Shown here piece by piece: positions 52,882 through 61,958 of a stretch of DNA of 64,000 bases. Numbering within the stretch: the first letter of the stretch is position 1; the number at the start of each line of letters is the position of its first letter. Source of the DNA: Methylocystis iwaonis (GTDB lineage: Bacteria; Pseudomonadota; Alphaproteobacteria; Rhizobiales; Beijerinckiaceae). The stretch is from positions 974,001 through 1,038,000 of the forward strand of contig NZ_AP027142.1 of the NCBI RefSeq assembly GCF_027925385.1. Reading direction: 5' to 3'. Made by a program: the position numbers and the translations under genes. The notes under the pieces are model-generated. The model did not search any database, was not told the origin of the DNA, and worked only from the letters and a program-made list of their open reading frames with translations.

Positions 52882-53283
52882 CTACCCAAGCAGATCGATC
52901 AGCGGCGCAATGAGCGGCGCGTCGGCGGGCGGCATGTCATATTTGCGCAAATCCCGCGCGCGCGCCCATTTCACCGCCTGGCCCTCCGCGGGCGTCACGA
53001 AGCCCTCCCATTTGCGGCAGACATAAAGCGGCATGAGGAGATGGAACTCTTCATAGGCGTGGCTCGCGAAAGTGAGCGGCGCGAGGCAAGGCGCCTTCAC
53101 CGTAATGCCCAGCTCCTCCGCAAGCTCGCGGATCAGCGCATCCTCGGGCCGCTCGCCGGGATCGATCTTGCCGCCGGGAAACTCCCATAGTCCCGCAAGC
53201 TGCTTGCCCTCGGGACGCTGCGCGATCAGCACGCGATTATCGGCGTCGACAAGCGCGCAAGCGACGACGAGAAGGAGTTTCAT
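52882..53283 (-). CDS. Nudix hydrolase, MutT-like (8-oxo-dGTP diphosphatase)
   Basis: 133 aa. The Nudix box is complete at residues 37-59 (GGKIDPGERPEDALIRELAEELG, matching Gx5Ex7REUxEExGU). LLLVVACALVDADNRVLIAQRPEGKQLAGLWEFPGG is the usual MutT opening, in favour of sanitising 8-oxo-dGTP. In alphaproteobacteria this gene often follows argJ on the same strand. Here it sits on argJ's strand with a lipoprotein gene and repeats between them. Confidence 0.9.
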   Translation of the reverse strand: MKLLLVVACALVDADNRVLIAQRPEGKQLAGLWEFPGGKIDPGERPEDALIRELAEELGITVKAPCLAPLTFASHAYEEFHLLMPLYVCRKWEGFVTPAEGQAVKWARARDLRKYDMPPADAPLIAPLIDLLG

Positions 53284-53291
53284 GCAAAGCC

Positions 53292-53810
53292 CTATTTGCC
53301 GGAGATAACGACTTCGACCGGCTTGGTCTCGGCGCCGGTCACTGTGGCTTCCTCATATATCAGGCCGCCTTCCGTCACAAAGGACTGCTCAGGCTTCCAG
53401 ATCACCTGCGTGGACAGATAGTAGCGGCCCGGCGGCACGTTTTCGAACTTGAATTGCCCGGTCGGCCCGGCCTTGGTCGTGCGGGTGTGGGCGACATAAT
53501 CCGGGTCGGGGTCGTTCTTCGGGATGGACGAGGCGGGCGCGAATTTGGCGCCGTGGAAATAATAATCGAGGCGCGCCTGGGCGTAGCTCGTCAACGGTAT
53601 CAGCCGCACGACTTCGCCCATCGCGTAGTGAACATGCGCGCCCGTTTTATCCGGCAGGAAAGCCTGGCCATGAATCGCGGCCTTGCCGGGCTTGTCGAGA
53701 AAGGCGGCCTCGGCTGCGTCGAAGCGCGCCTGTGGCGGCGAGGCGGACGTCGAATTGCAGGCGAGGAGGGGGAGAGGAAGGAGAATAAGGAAAAGACGCG
53801 ATAGAAACAT
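53292..53810 (-). CDS. Putative lipoprotein with carboxypeptidase-regulatory-like domain
   Basis: 172 aa from ATG 53810 (MFLSRLFLILLPLPLLAC). The lipobox LLAC puts the lipidated Cys at residue 18. The C-terminal half (TKAGPTGQFKFENVPPGRYYLSTQVIW) is a carboxypeptidase-regulatory-like beta-sandwich pattern. Function unknown; anchored in the outer or inner membrane facing the periplasm. Its stop is eight bases before the Nudix start, so the two are probably co-transcribed. Confidence 0.8.
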   Translation of the reverse strand: MFLSRLFLILLPLPLLACNSTSASPPQARFDAAEAAFLDKPGKAAIHGQAFLPDKTGAHVHYAMGEVVRLIPLTSYAQARLDYYFHGAKFAPASSIPKNDPDPDYVAHTRTTKAGPTGQFKFENVPPGRYYLSTQVIWKPEQSFVTEGGLIYEEATVTGAETKPVEVVISGK

Positions 53811-53889
53811 ATGCAACGCCTTAAAAATGAAAAAATGCAGGTCTCCGGGCAATCGAGTGAATAGCGAACTCGCGTCGTTAGCCCCAATA

Positions 53890-54243
53890 CCTCCCCTTTA
53901 CGGGGAGGTCGGCGGCCAAAGGCCGCGGGGTGGGGCTCGCGCCGCAACCATTTCGATGGGGCTGGGCCCCACCCGACGCAGCTTCGCTGCGCCACCCTCC
54001 CCGTAAAGGGGAGGGATCGGCTCACGCCCAGCATCCACGCGATTGCCTGAAGAAGAGTTTCAGTATGGCGTGTGAAAAGCAAGCGCCGTCATTGCGAGCG
54101 AAGCGAAGCAATCCAGAGCCGCGCCGACGCCGCTGGATTGCTTCGTCGCTCACGCTTCTCGCAATGACGGCGGATGCAATTTGCGCGGCCAACCCGCGCC
54201 CGTCATTCCCGGCAGGCCGAAGGCCTGACCGGGAATCCAGAGC
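53890..54243. repeat. Three repeats between the lipoprotein gene and argJ
   Basis: 53890-54014 is a ~125-bp palindrome whose outer arms are CCTCCCCTTTACGGGGAGG and CCTCCCCGTAAAGGGGAGG, with inner hairpins (GGCCAAAGGCC, GCAGCTTCGCTGC). A partial copy lies at 63291-63349. 54088-54168 is an 80-bp-family palindrome. 54202-54243 is half of a GTCATTCCCG-family unit. No gene is seen in the ~465-bp gap. Confidence 0.85.
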
Positions 54244-54275
54244 AACGGCGACGCTCTTGCGAGCCTTCAGGAAAC

Positions 54276-55523
54276 TCAGCTCCGGTAATCCCCGTTGATC
54301 GCCACATATTCCTTCGTCAGATCACACGTCCACACAGTGGCGGCGCCGTCGCCGAGGCCGAGGTCGACATTGATGACGATCTCCTGCCGCTTCATGATCT
54401 CCGAGACTTCCTGCTCGTTGTAATCCGGATCGCGCAGGCCCTTGAAGGCGACGCGCACGCCGCCGAACCAGATGGCGAGCTTGTCGCGCTCGGCATATTC
54501 GCCGGCCTTGCCGACCGCCATCACGATGCGGCCCCAATTGGCGTCTTCGCCGGCGATCGCCGTCTTCACCAGCGGCGAATTGGCGATGGCAAGCGCAACC
54601 CGCTTCGCCGCTTTCGCGCTTTCGGCGCCGGTCACCGTCACTTCGACGAATTTGCGCGCGCCCTCGCCATCCTTCACCACCTGATGGGCGAGGTCGAGCA
54701 GCACGGCGTCGAGCGCCTTCTTGAACTCAACGAGACGCCGGTCGCTGGCCTTTTCGATCTTCGGCGCGCCGCGCTTCTTGGCGGCGCCCGTCGCGAACAG
54801 CAGCAGCGTGTCAGACGTAGAAGTGTCGCTGTCGACCGTGATCGCGTTGAACGAGCCCTGCACGGATTTGGAGAGCATCGTCTGCAGCGCTTCGGCGGCG
54901 ATGGGCGCGTCGGTGAAGACGAAGGAGAGCATGGTCGCCATGTCGGGGGCGATCATGCCGGCGCCCTTGGCCATGCCGCTGATCGTCACTTCCACGCCGC
55001 CGATCGTCGCGGTGCGCGTCGCGAGCTTGGGGAAGGTGTCGGTGGTCATGATGGCGCGCGCCGCCTCTTGCCAGCCGTCGGGCCGCGCCTCGGCGGCGAG
55101 CGTCTCCAGCACGCCCTCGAATTTCGTCGCGTCGAGCGGCTCGCCGATCACGCCCGTCGAGGCGATGAAGACTTGCCGGTCGCTCGCGCCCGTCGCGGCG
55201 GCGGCGATCTTGGCGGAGCGCTTCACCGCTTCGGCGCCGACCTTGCCGGTGAAGGCGTTGGCGTTGCCGGAATTGACGAGCAGCGCCTTCGCCTTGCCGC
55301 CCTTCAGTTTCGCGCGGCACCAGTCGACCGGCGCCGAGGGGCATTTGGATTTGGTGAAGACCCCCGCGACCGCGGCGCCCTCGTCCATGATGGCGAGCAT
55401 CACGTCGGTGCGGCCGGCGTAGCGAATGTTCGCCGCGCCGGCGGCGAAGCGCACGCCGTCGAGCGGCGCGATTTCGGGAATGGTTGCGGGCGCGAGCGGC
55501 GAGAGGGGGGCGTCATGGGCCAT
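54276..55523 (-). CDS. argJ: Bifunctional glutamate N-acetyltransferase / amino-acid acetyltransferase
   Basis: 415 aa from ATG 55523 ([12 protein letters not shown]); the frame extends upstream without coding character. ArgJ cleaves itself between Ala196 and Thr197 in [14 protein letters not shown], giving alpha and beta chains, with Thr197 as nucleophile. Other landmarks are [22 protein letters not shown] and [12 protein letters not shown]. It transfers acetyl from N-acetylornithine to glutamate, making ornithine and recycling acetyl in arginine synthesis. Cytosolic. Divergent from the patatin gene. Confidence 0.96.
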   Translation of the reverse strand: MAHDAPLSPLAPATIPEIAPLDGVRFAAGAANIRYAGRTDVMLAIMDEGAAVAGVFTKSKCPSAPVDWCRAKLKGGKAKALLVNSGNANAFTGKVGAEAVKRSAKIAAAATGASDRQVFIASTGVIGEPLDATKFEGVLETLAAEARPDGWQEAARAIMTTDTFPKLATRTATIGGVEVTISGMAKGAGMIAPDMATMLSFVFTDAPIAAEALQTMLSKSVQGSFNAITVDSDTSTSDTLLLFATGAAKKRGAPKIEKASDRRLVEFKKALDAVLLDLAHQVVKDGEGARKFVEVTVTGAESAKAAKRVALAIANSPLVKTAIAGEDANWGRIVMAVGKAGEYAERDKLAIWFGGVRVAFKGLRDPDYNEQEVSEIMKRQEIVINVDLGLGDGAATVWTCDLTKEYVAINGDYRS

Positions 55524-55747
55524 GGTGAAAACCCTGCGTATATCGATGCGGCCGCCTGAAGAGGGCGGCGCGGAGAATGTGTTTGCAAATGGGGTTTGGC
55601 GGCATGGAGCCGCGCCGTCAAGCCGCGACGCGCGCGGCGGCGGCATTTTGCGCAGTCATTCTCCGTTGCGTGCAAAAGTTTATACTCCCGTCACGGCGGC
55701 CTGCTTGTCTGGCTCTTCGCCGCAAAGCACTTTTCAAGGAGATTGAT

Positions 55748-57511
55748 GTGTCGAAGCCTTTCTACGAAATCGGCGTGGTGTTATCCGGCGCCATCTCGGC
55801 GGGCGCCTATTCGGCCGGCGTCATGGACTTTCTCATCGAAGCGCTCGACGCCTATGAGAGCGCCAAGGCGCATCCCGGCTGGGACGGCCCCACGCATGAT
55901 GTGCGCATTCCGATCATGGCCGGCGCCTCGGCGGGCGGCATGACCGCGGCGATTTCCGCGCTCCACGCCTTTCGCCGTCCCGAGCATGTGTGGCCCGGCA
56001 AGCCGTTGCCGCTGCCGCCCGCCAATCGACTTTATTCGAGCTGGGTTCACGACATCGACATCATGCGCCTTCTCGAGACCACCGATCTCGACGGCGCCAG
56101 GGCGGCGCAGGGCGTGAAATCGGCCTTGTGCTGCGACGTCATCGACGAGATCGTCGCTAACGCTTTCGAGCTTTCGGGCGAAATACGGCGGCCAAATTGG
56201 GTGGGGCGCGGCGCCTCGCGCGATCTGCGCGTCTTTCTCACGCTCACCAATCTGCGCGGCGTGCCCTATTCCTTCCAGCTCTTCGGCTCCGACGATCCGC
56301 GCCGATACGGCATGCTCAATCACGGCGATTATCTCGATTTCAACATCGGTGTGGCGCCGGGGCAGGCGGATGGCGCGCTGGCGCTGGACATTGGGAGCAC
56401 TGAGACCGACGGTTGGGAGCTTTTCCGCACGGCCGCCAAGGCGACAGGCGCCTTTCCGGTCGGCCTCGCGCCGCGCTTCATCCAAAGGAACGAGCTCGAT
56501 TACTGGCATAGCCAGCGGGTCGGCTTCGACTCCGATGGCGGCTTCACGCCTGTCTATCCGGACGACTGGGTAAAATCGGTCCAGCCCTATTCATTCGTCG
56601 CGGTCGACGGCGGGACGATCGACAACGAACCACTCGAGCTTGTGCGGCGTTATCTTGCCGGGACAGGCGGAAGCAACGAGCGCAGCGCCGACAGAGCGAA
56701 CCGATCGATCATCCTCATTTCGCCCTTCCCCAATCTGCAGAAGACGACCCTCGAGGGCCGCGGAGAGAGGCTTCTCGACGTCCTGCCCAGATTATTCTCG
56801 ACGCTGATCGATCAGGCGCGCTTCAAGCCGGACGAGCTGGCGCTGGCGCAGGACGAGCGCGTCTATTCGCGCTACATGATCGAACCGGAGCGGGCGCCCA
56901 ATGCGCATCCCGACTCCAAGCTCTATCCGATCGCCTGCGGCGTTCTCGGCGGCTTCGGCGGCTTCCTGCACCAATCCTTCCGCCACCATGATTATTTGCT
57001 CGGCCGGCGCAATGCGCAGGCGTTTTTCCGCGCGAATTTCTCGCTACCTGTCAGCAATCCGCTGTTTGCGGAATTCCCCGAGGCCTTGCGCGAAAAATGG
57101 CTCGTGCGCGACATCGACAGCGGCGATCTGCGTTTGCACGACACCGAGCGCGGCAAGGAGCCGGGCCTGCCGATCATCCCGCTCACGCCGGAGATACAAG
57201 GGGCCACGCCCGACATGATGAAAGAAATCGCCATCGGCGCCAGCGATCTGCCGCGCCCTCAGGTTTTCGACAATCCGGTTGTCAGAGGCGATCTGCAGAG
57301 CGCGATCGAGAAGCGCGCCGCGACGGTCGTCGCCGCTTTGGTGGAAAACGATCTCAAAGCCTTCACCTCGGGACCGCTCGGCTTTTTCAAGCGTCTCGGC
57401 GCCCGGCATTTCGGAACGGATATGGTGGTCGCGAAAGCCAATGACGCCATTTTCGGCATTGGGGGCGCAATCGACAACGTCAGAAACGCTTTTTTCGAAA
57501 CGAAAGTTTGA
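55748..57511 (+). CDS. Patatin-like phospholipase family protein, long form
   Basis: 587 aa from GTG 55748, preceded by AAGGAG seven bases upstream; the in-frame region further left has no such site. The oxyanion-hole segment is SGAISAGAYSAGVMDFL, the nucleophile Ser61 lies in GASAG, and the dyad Asp287 is in VAVDGGTIDNEP. A long C-terminal region (residues ~300-587) of unknown structure follows. Such proteins hydrolyse acyl esters of lipids. No signal peptide, so cytosolic or peripheral. Single gene. Confidence 0.9.
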   Translation: MSKPFYEIGVVLSGAISAGAYSAGVMDFLIEALDAYESAKAHPGWDGPTHDVRIPIMAGASAGGMTAAISALHAFRRPEHVWPGKPLPLPPANRLYSSWVHDIDIMRLLETTDLDGARAAQGVKSALCCDVIDEIVANAFELSGEIRRPNWVGRGASRDLRVFLTLTNLRGVPYSFQLFGSDDPRRYGMLNHGDYLDFNIGVAPGQADGALALDIGSTETDGWELFRTAAKATGAFPVGLAPRFIQRNELDYWHSQRVGFDSDGGFTPVYPDDWVKSVQPYSFVAVDGGTIDNEPLELVRRYLAGTGGSNERSADRANRSIILISPFPNLQKTTLEGRGERLLDVLPRLFSTLIDQARFKPDELALAQDERVYSRYMIEPERAPNAHPDSKLYPIACGVLGGFGGFLHQSFRHHDYLLGRRNAQAFFRANFSLPVSNPLFAEFPEALREKWLVRDIDSGDLRLHDTERGKEPGLPIIPLTPEIQGATPDMMKEIAIGASDLPRPQVFDNPVVRGDLQSAIEKRAATVVAALVENDLKAFTSGPLGFFKRLGARHFGTDMVVAKANDAIFGIGGAIDNVRNAFFETKV

Positions 57512-57528
57512 AGACGGAAAAATGTGCC

Positions 57529-57729
57529 GTCATTCCCGTCGGGCTGAACGCCCGACCAGGAATCCGGCCCCGTCATTGCGAGGAGCAAAGCGACGAAGCA
57601 ATCCAGAGCCACATCGCTGCTCTGGATTGCTTCGCGTCGCTCGCAATGACGGAGCTGGTTTTGCTCTGGATTCCCGATCGCTCGCTTTGCGAGCGTCGGG
57701 AATGACATCGACCCGGTCGAGCGGTCGCC
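57529..57729. repeat. Repeat cluster between the patatin and PpiC genes
   Basis: 57529-57570 is half of a GTCATTCCCG-family unit, 57572-57650 an 80-bp palindrome, and 57667-57706 the other half unit. Its flank CGACCCGGTCGAGCGGTCGC runs to the PpiC stop codon at 57730. The half units appear to be one MITE-like element split by the 80-bp repeat. Confidence 0.83.
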
Positions 57730-58617
57730 TTACTTCTTCTTCTCTTCCGGCTTCGCCGCCGGAGCCGGAGCCGCTGCGCCCTTGGCGGCGTCGGCCGGCT
57801 GGTCGGTGCGCTCGATCTTGGCGCCTTCGCGCAGCTTCATCACCAGGTCGCTCTGCGCCTTCTGCACGACATAGCGGGCGACCTGCTCCTTGACCTGATC
57901 CATCGGCGGGAAGGTCTTCGGGCGGGTCTCGTCGAGCTTGATGATGTGCCAGCCGAACTGGGTCTTCACCGGCTCGGAGATGTCGCCGGGCTTCATCTTC
58001 GAGGCCGCCTCGCCGAATTCCGGCACCATGCGGTCCTTGGTGAACCAGCCGAGGTCGCCGCCCTTGGAGCCCGGGTCCTTGGAGACTTCGCCGGCGACCT
58101 TGGAGAAATCCTCGCCGCCCTTCACGCGCGCGAGCGCCTTCTTGGCCTCTTCCTCGGTGGGCACGAGGATGTGATGGGCGTGGAACTCGGTCTCGGGCTT
58201 CTGGTTCTTGGCCGCCTCGTCATAAGTCGCCTTGATGGCGGCGTCGGTCGCGGCGTTCTTGGCGACATTGCCGAGCAGGGTCTCCATCAGCGCCTTGTCG
58301 CGCAGATAGGCCATCTTCCTGGCGAATTCCGGGGTTTCGGCGAGCTTGTCGGCCTGCGCCTTCTGCACGACGAGCTGCTCGTCGATGAGGAAGTCGATAA
58401 TATAGCTGTCGCGCGCCTTGCCTTCGAGCTGACGCGGAATGCCCGGGCCGAGGTCCTCCATGGCGATTTTGAGGTCGTCGTCGGTGATCTCGACGCCATT
58501 CACCTTGGCGAGCACCTTGGCCTGCGCGGGCGCGGCGGCGGCCATCAGGGCGACGAGACCGAGCGTCCCGAAGGCGACGCCGGCCAGGGAACGCGCGTTA
58601 TAGCGGGCATTTGACAT
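57730..58617 (-). CDS. Parvulin-type peptidylprolyl isomerase (PpiC/SurA-like), exported
   Basis: 295 aa from ATG 58617 with a GGAG site. Residues 1 to about 33 are a signal peptide (GTLGLVALMAAAAPAQA). A SurA-N-like helical part (VNGVEITDDDLKIAMEDLGPG) is followed by a PpiC rotamase domain at ~145-235 (HAHHILVPTEEEAKKAL, SKGGDLGWFTKDRMVPEFG, GWHIIKLDE). The Ala/Pro/Lys-rich tail is low complexity. It should assist folding of envelope proteins in the periplasm. It lies 89 bases downstream of glnE on the same strand. Confidence 0.93.
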   Translation of the reverse strand: MSNARYNARSLAGVAFGTLGLVALMAAAAPAQAKVLAKVNGVEITDDDLKIAMEDLGPGIPRQLEGKARDSYIIDFLIDEQLVVQKAQADKLAETPEFARKMAYLRDKALMETLLGNVAKNAATDAAIKATYDEAAKNQKPETEFHAHHILVPTEEEAKKALARVKGGEDFSKVAGEVSKDPGSKGGDLGWFTKDRMVPEFGEAASKMKPGDISEPVKTQFGWHIIKLDETRPKTFPPMDQVKEQVARYVVQKAQSDLVMKLREGAKIERTDQPADAAKGAAAPAPAAKPEEKKK

Positions 58618-58706
58618 GATATGCTCCAGAAATCGAGGCAGAAGGCCCCAGAAAAGCCGCCGCCACGGTCGGCGCGGAAAGTTCCTGCGTGACGAATGGG
58701 GCGTAT

Positions 58707-61685
58707 CTATGCCGGAGGCGGCGCCTCTGACAACTCCCCAGCGCCGGTAGCGGGCCCAGAAAACGGTCCGATGACAGACAGGAAAATCTCCCGCGTTCTC
58801 TTCTGAGAATCGGCGAGCAGCGCCTCGAGATGAGAGAGATTGGGCGAATCCCCGACCCGCAGCAGAAGCTCGGTCAGCCCGCGCGGCGCGTCCGTCGCCC
58901 GGAACGGGCCGTCGACGGCGAGGCGCAGCACTTGCGTGAGCCCCTGGTAAAGGCTCGCGGCGGCGCGAAGCGTCTCGGCCGCGCCGGCGTCGAGCAGGCC
59001 GGCGTCGCGCAGTCCGCGCAGCGCCAGGGGCGTCGTCGTCGAGAAAATCGCCGGATGCGCCGCGCCATGCAGAAGCATCAGATATTGGGCGATGAATTCG
59101 ATGTCGATCAGCCCGCCCGCGACCTGCTTCACCTCCCAAGGGCTGGTTGAGCCCTTGGCCTGCGCGATGCGCTTGCGCATGGCGAGCACGTCGATTTTCA
59201 GCTTTTGCGGATCGCGCGGCCGCGTCAGCGCGGCGCGGATCGCCGTCTCGACGCGGGCGGCGAATTCGGCCGGCCCGGCGACGACGCGGGCGCGGGTGAG
59301 CGCCATATGCTCCCATGTCCAGGCTTCTTCGGCCTGGTAAGCCTCGAAGGATTTAAGGCTCACCGCGATCGGCCCCATATTGCCGGAGGGGCGCAGACGA
59401 AAATCCGTTTCGTAAAGCGTGCCTTCGGCCGTCGGCGCCGAAATCGCGGTGATGAGGCGCTGGGTGAGGCGGGCGTAATATTGCGCTGTCGAGAGCGAAC
59501 GCTCGCCCCCGATAGACTCCGCGTGCGGATCGGCCTCGTAGAGCAGCATGAGGTCGAGATCGGAGGCGGCGGTCATTTCGCGCCCCCCGAGCTTGCCCAT
59601 GGCGACGACCGCCGCCGCGCCGTTCTCGATGCGCCCATGCGCCTTTTCGAATTCCTTGCAAACCTCCTCGAAGAGGCAGGCAATCAGCGTCTCGGCGAGG
59701 CGCGTATAGGCGGCGCCGGCGTCGGCCACCGAGATCGAGCCGGTCAGCACGCGCACGCCGATGAGAAATTTCTGCTCCTGGCCGAAGATGCGGGCGCGGT
59801 CGAGCGCGTCTTCATAGCTGCGCGCCTCGGCGAATTGCGCCGCAAGGCGCTCGCGCAGATCGGCGTCGCTCGGCAAAGTGTGGAAGAACGCCGGCTCCAT
59901 CAAAGCGTCGAGCACGCGCGGGCGTTTCGAGATGGTGGCGGCAAGCTTTGGCGCTGCGCCGGTGATGGCGGCGAGCAGCGTGAGCAGGCGCGGCTGCGAG
60001 ACGAGCAGCGAGAAAAGCTGCACGCCGGCGGGAAGCTTCTGGATGAGCTTGTCGAACGCAAGAAAGGCCTGATCGGCGTTTTCCGTCGCGGCGAGGGCTT
60101 CCAGCAGTTTTGGCGTCAGCTCCGTGAGGCGTTCGCGCGCGACGGTCGAGCGCGTCGCGGCGTAGCGGCCAAAGTGCCAGCCACGAATAGTTGCCGTCAC
60201 CATTTTCGGGTCTTTGTAGCCCATGCGCGCGAGCGTCTCGATCGTCTCGGGATCGTCGTCGTCGCCCGTGAAGACCAGATTGCCGCCGGTGGCGGAAAGC
60301 TCGGGGGCGCTTTCGAAGAGCCGCGCATAATGGCCCTGCACGATGTCGAGCCGCTTCATGAGCGCCTCGGCAAAGCCGTCGTAACCGCCAAAGCCCATCA
60401 TGCGGGCGATAGTCTCGACGCCTTCCTTCGTGTCGGGCAGCGTATGTTTCTGCTCGTCGGCGACCATCTGAATGCGATGCTCGACGTCGCGCAGGAAGAG
60501 ATAGGCTTCCCGCAAATCGTCGCGCGCCTGCGCCTCGACCCAGCCGCTCTCGACGAGCTGATCGAGCATGGGCAGCGTCGCGCGGCCGCGCAATCTTTTG
60601 TCGCGTCCGCCGGTGATGAGCTGCTGCGTCTGCGTGAAGAATTCGATCTCGCGAATGCCGCCGCGCCCCAATTTGATATTGTGGCCGATGACGGCGATCT
60701 TGCCGTGGCCTTTATGCGCATGGATCTGCCGCTTGATCGAATGCACGTCGGCGATCGCGGCGAAGTCGAAATATTTGCGCCAGACGAAGGGCGACAGCTC
60801 CTGCAAAAATTGTTCGCCCGCGTAAATGTCACCGGCGACGGGCCGCGCCTTGATATAGGCCGCGCGCTCCCAGTTCTGGCCCATGCTTTCGTAATAGGAG
60901 AGGGCGGCCTCCAGCGGAATGGCGATGGGCGTCGCGCCGGGGTCTGGGCGCAGGCGCAGATCGGTGCGAAAGACATAGCCGTCGCTGGTGCGCTCGCTCA
61001 TGATCTTCACGATGCGCTTGGTGAGCTTCACGAAGAGATCGACGTCTTCGGAAGGATCGGTCAGACGGGCGCGGGAACGGTCGAAAAAGACGATGAGGTC
61101 GATGTCGGAGGAGTAGTTCAGCTCATAGGCGCCGCCCTTGCCCATGCCGAGGAAAATCCAGCCCGAGGCGCGTTCGGGGTCGCGCTGGTCGGCGAGCTCG
61201 AGCTTACCTGCGTGCTGGGCTTGGCGCAGCGTGAAACGAATGGCGGCGGAAAGCATGGCGTCGGCGATGCGGGTGAGCGCCTCGGTCGCCTGCAGCGTGT
61301 CCCACGCCTTGGAGAGATCGGCGAGCGCAATGACGAGCGCCGCCTCCTGCTTGATGAGCCGCAGGCGGCGCATGATCTCGGCTTCGTCGTCGGTCTCCAG
61401 CGCCTTGGTTTCGTCGATCAACGCGCCGACGCGCGTCTGTGGATCGGCCGCGAGCGCCGTCGTCAGACGCGCCGGGTCGCGCGCCGCAAGATCGGTGAGA
61501 TAGGGGGAGGAGCCGAAGACGCCGAAGAGCAGGTCGCGCGCCTTGGGGTGTGCGGCGAGGAAGGCCGCGAGCGGGCCCTTATCTTTCTCCAACACGCGAT
61601 CGAGCGCCTTTTGCGCTTTTTCGGCGTCGGGTGGCGAGATGATGATTTTCACGCGGGAGAGCAGGGCGTCGGCGTCGAGCGTCAA
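58707..61685 (-). CDS. glnE: Bifunctional glutamine synthetase adenylyltransferase/adenylyl-removing enzyme
   Basis: 992 aa from a TTG start (61685). Two nucleotidyltransferase domains are visible: the N-terminal one with GKGGAYELNYSSDIDLIVFFD and the C-terminal one with GKLGGREMTAASDLDLMLLYE, each with the paired metal-binding Asp, separated by a regulatory helical region. It adds AMP to, or removes AMP from, glutamine synthetase in response to PII and glutamine, so it sets nitrogen assimilation. Full length for the family. Confidence 0.97.
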   Translation of the reverse strand: MTLDADALLSRVKIIISPPDAEKAQKALDRVLEKDKGPLAAFLAAHPKARDLLFGVFGSSPYLTDLAARDPARLTTALAADPQTRVGALIDETKALETDDEAEIMRRLRLIKQEAALVIALADLSKAWDTLQATEALTRIADAMLSAAIRFTLRQAQHAGKLELADQRDPERASGWIFLGMGKGGAYELNYSSDIDLIVFFDRSRARLTDPSEDVDLFVKLTKRIVKIMSERTSDGYVFRTDLRLRPDPGATPIAIPLEAALSYYESMGQNWERAAYIKARPVAGDIYAGEQFLQELSPFVWRKYFDFAAIADVHSIKRQIHAHKGHGKIAVIGHNIKLGRGGIREIEFFTQTQQLITGGRDKRLRGRATLPMLDQLVESGWVEAQARDDLREAYLFLRDVEHRIQMVADEQKHTLPDTKEGVETIARMMGFGGYDGFAEALMKRLDIVQGHYARLFESAPELSATGGNLVFTGDDDDPETIETLARMGYKDPKMVTATIRGWHFGRYAATRSTVARERLTELTPKLLEALAATENADQAFLAFDKLIQKLPAGVQLFSLLVSQPRLLTLLAAITGAAPKLAATISKRPRVLDALMEPAFFHTLPSDADLRERLAAQFAEARSYEDALDRARIFGQEQKFLIGVRVLTGSISVADAGAAYTRLAETLIACLFEEVCKEFEKAHGRIENGAAAVVAMGKLGGREMTAASDLDLMLLYEADPHAESIGGERSLSTAQYYARLTQRLITAISAPTAEGTLYETDFRLRPSGNMGPIAVSLKSFEAYQAEEAWTWEHMALTRARVVAGPAEFAARVETAIRAALTRPRDPQKLKIDVLAMRKRIAQAKGSTSPWEVKQVAGGLIDIEFIAQYLMLLHGAAHPAIFSTTTPLALRGLRDAGLLDAGAAETLRAAASLYQGLTQVLRLAVDGPFRATDAPRGLTELLLRVGDSPNLSHLEALLADSQKRTREIFLSVIGPFSGPATGAGELSEAPPPA

Positions 61686-61773
61686 GGCTGTCCTCTAAAG
61701 CTTCATCGGCGCGCTAAATGGCTGCGCGATTCTTTCCCTTAACACGCGAAAGCGGGTTCGGAACCCACGGACC

Positions 61774-61930
61774 GCGAGCCTTCAGGCTCGCATATCGCAG
61801 GGCGAGCCTGAAGGCTCGCGGTCTAGGGCCGCCCGGCGATCCGGGGATGGGCTGCTTATGATTCCCAAAACGCGGCGCTCTCCCCTTCTCCCGCTTGCGG
61901 CGCGAAGCGGGGGAGGGACAGGGAGGGGGC
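61774..61930. repeat. GC hairpins and BIME arm upstream of glnE
   Basis: GCGAGCCTTCAGGCTCGC (61774-61791) and its complement-ordered copy (61802-61819) form hairpins alone and could also pair with each other. 61881-61930 is a BIME palindrome with an uninterrupted loop (CCCGCTTGCGGCGCGAAGCGGG), useful as the pre-insertion reference for the three IS-split copies. No gene lies between glnE and the IS481-like element. Confidence 0.85.
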
Positions 61931-61958
61931 GTATCAGCGGTATGAACCGGCGAGATAG

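Noticed and set aside
59205..61742. An 845-codon plus-strand frame opposite glnE, and similar ones opposite pheT, argJ, tldD and the GGDEF-EAL gene
   Set aside because: Same antisense-GC effect. The minus- or plus-strand partner has clear family motifs along its whole length.
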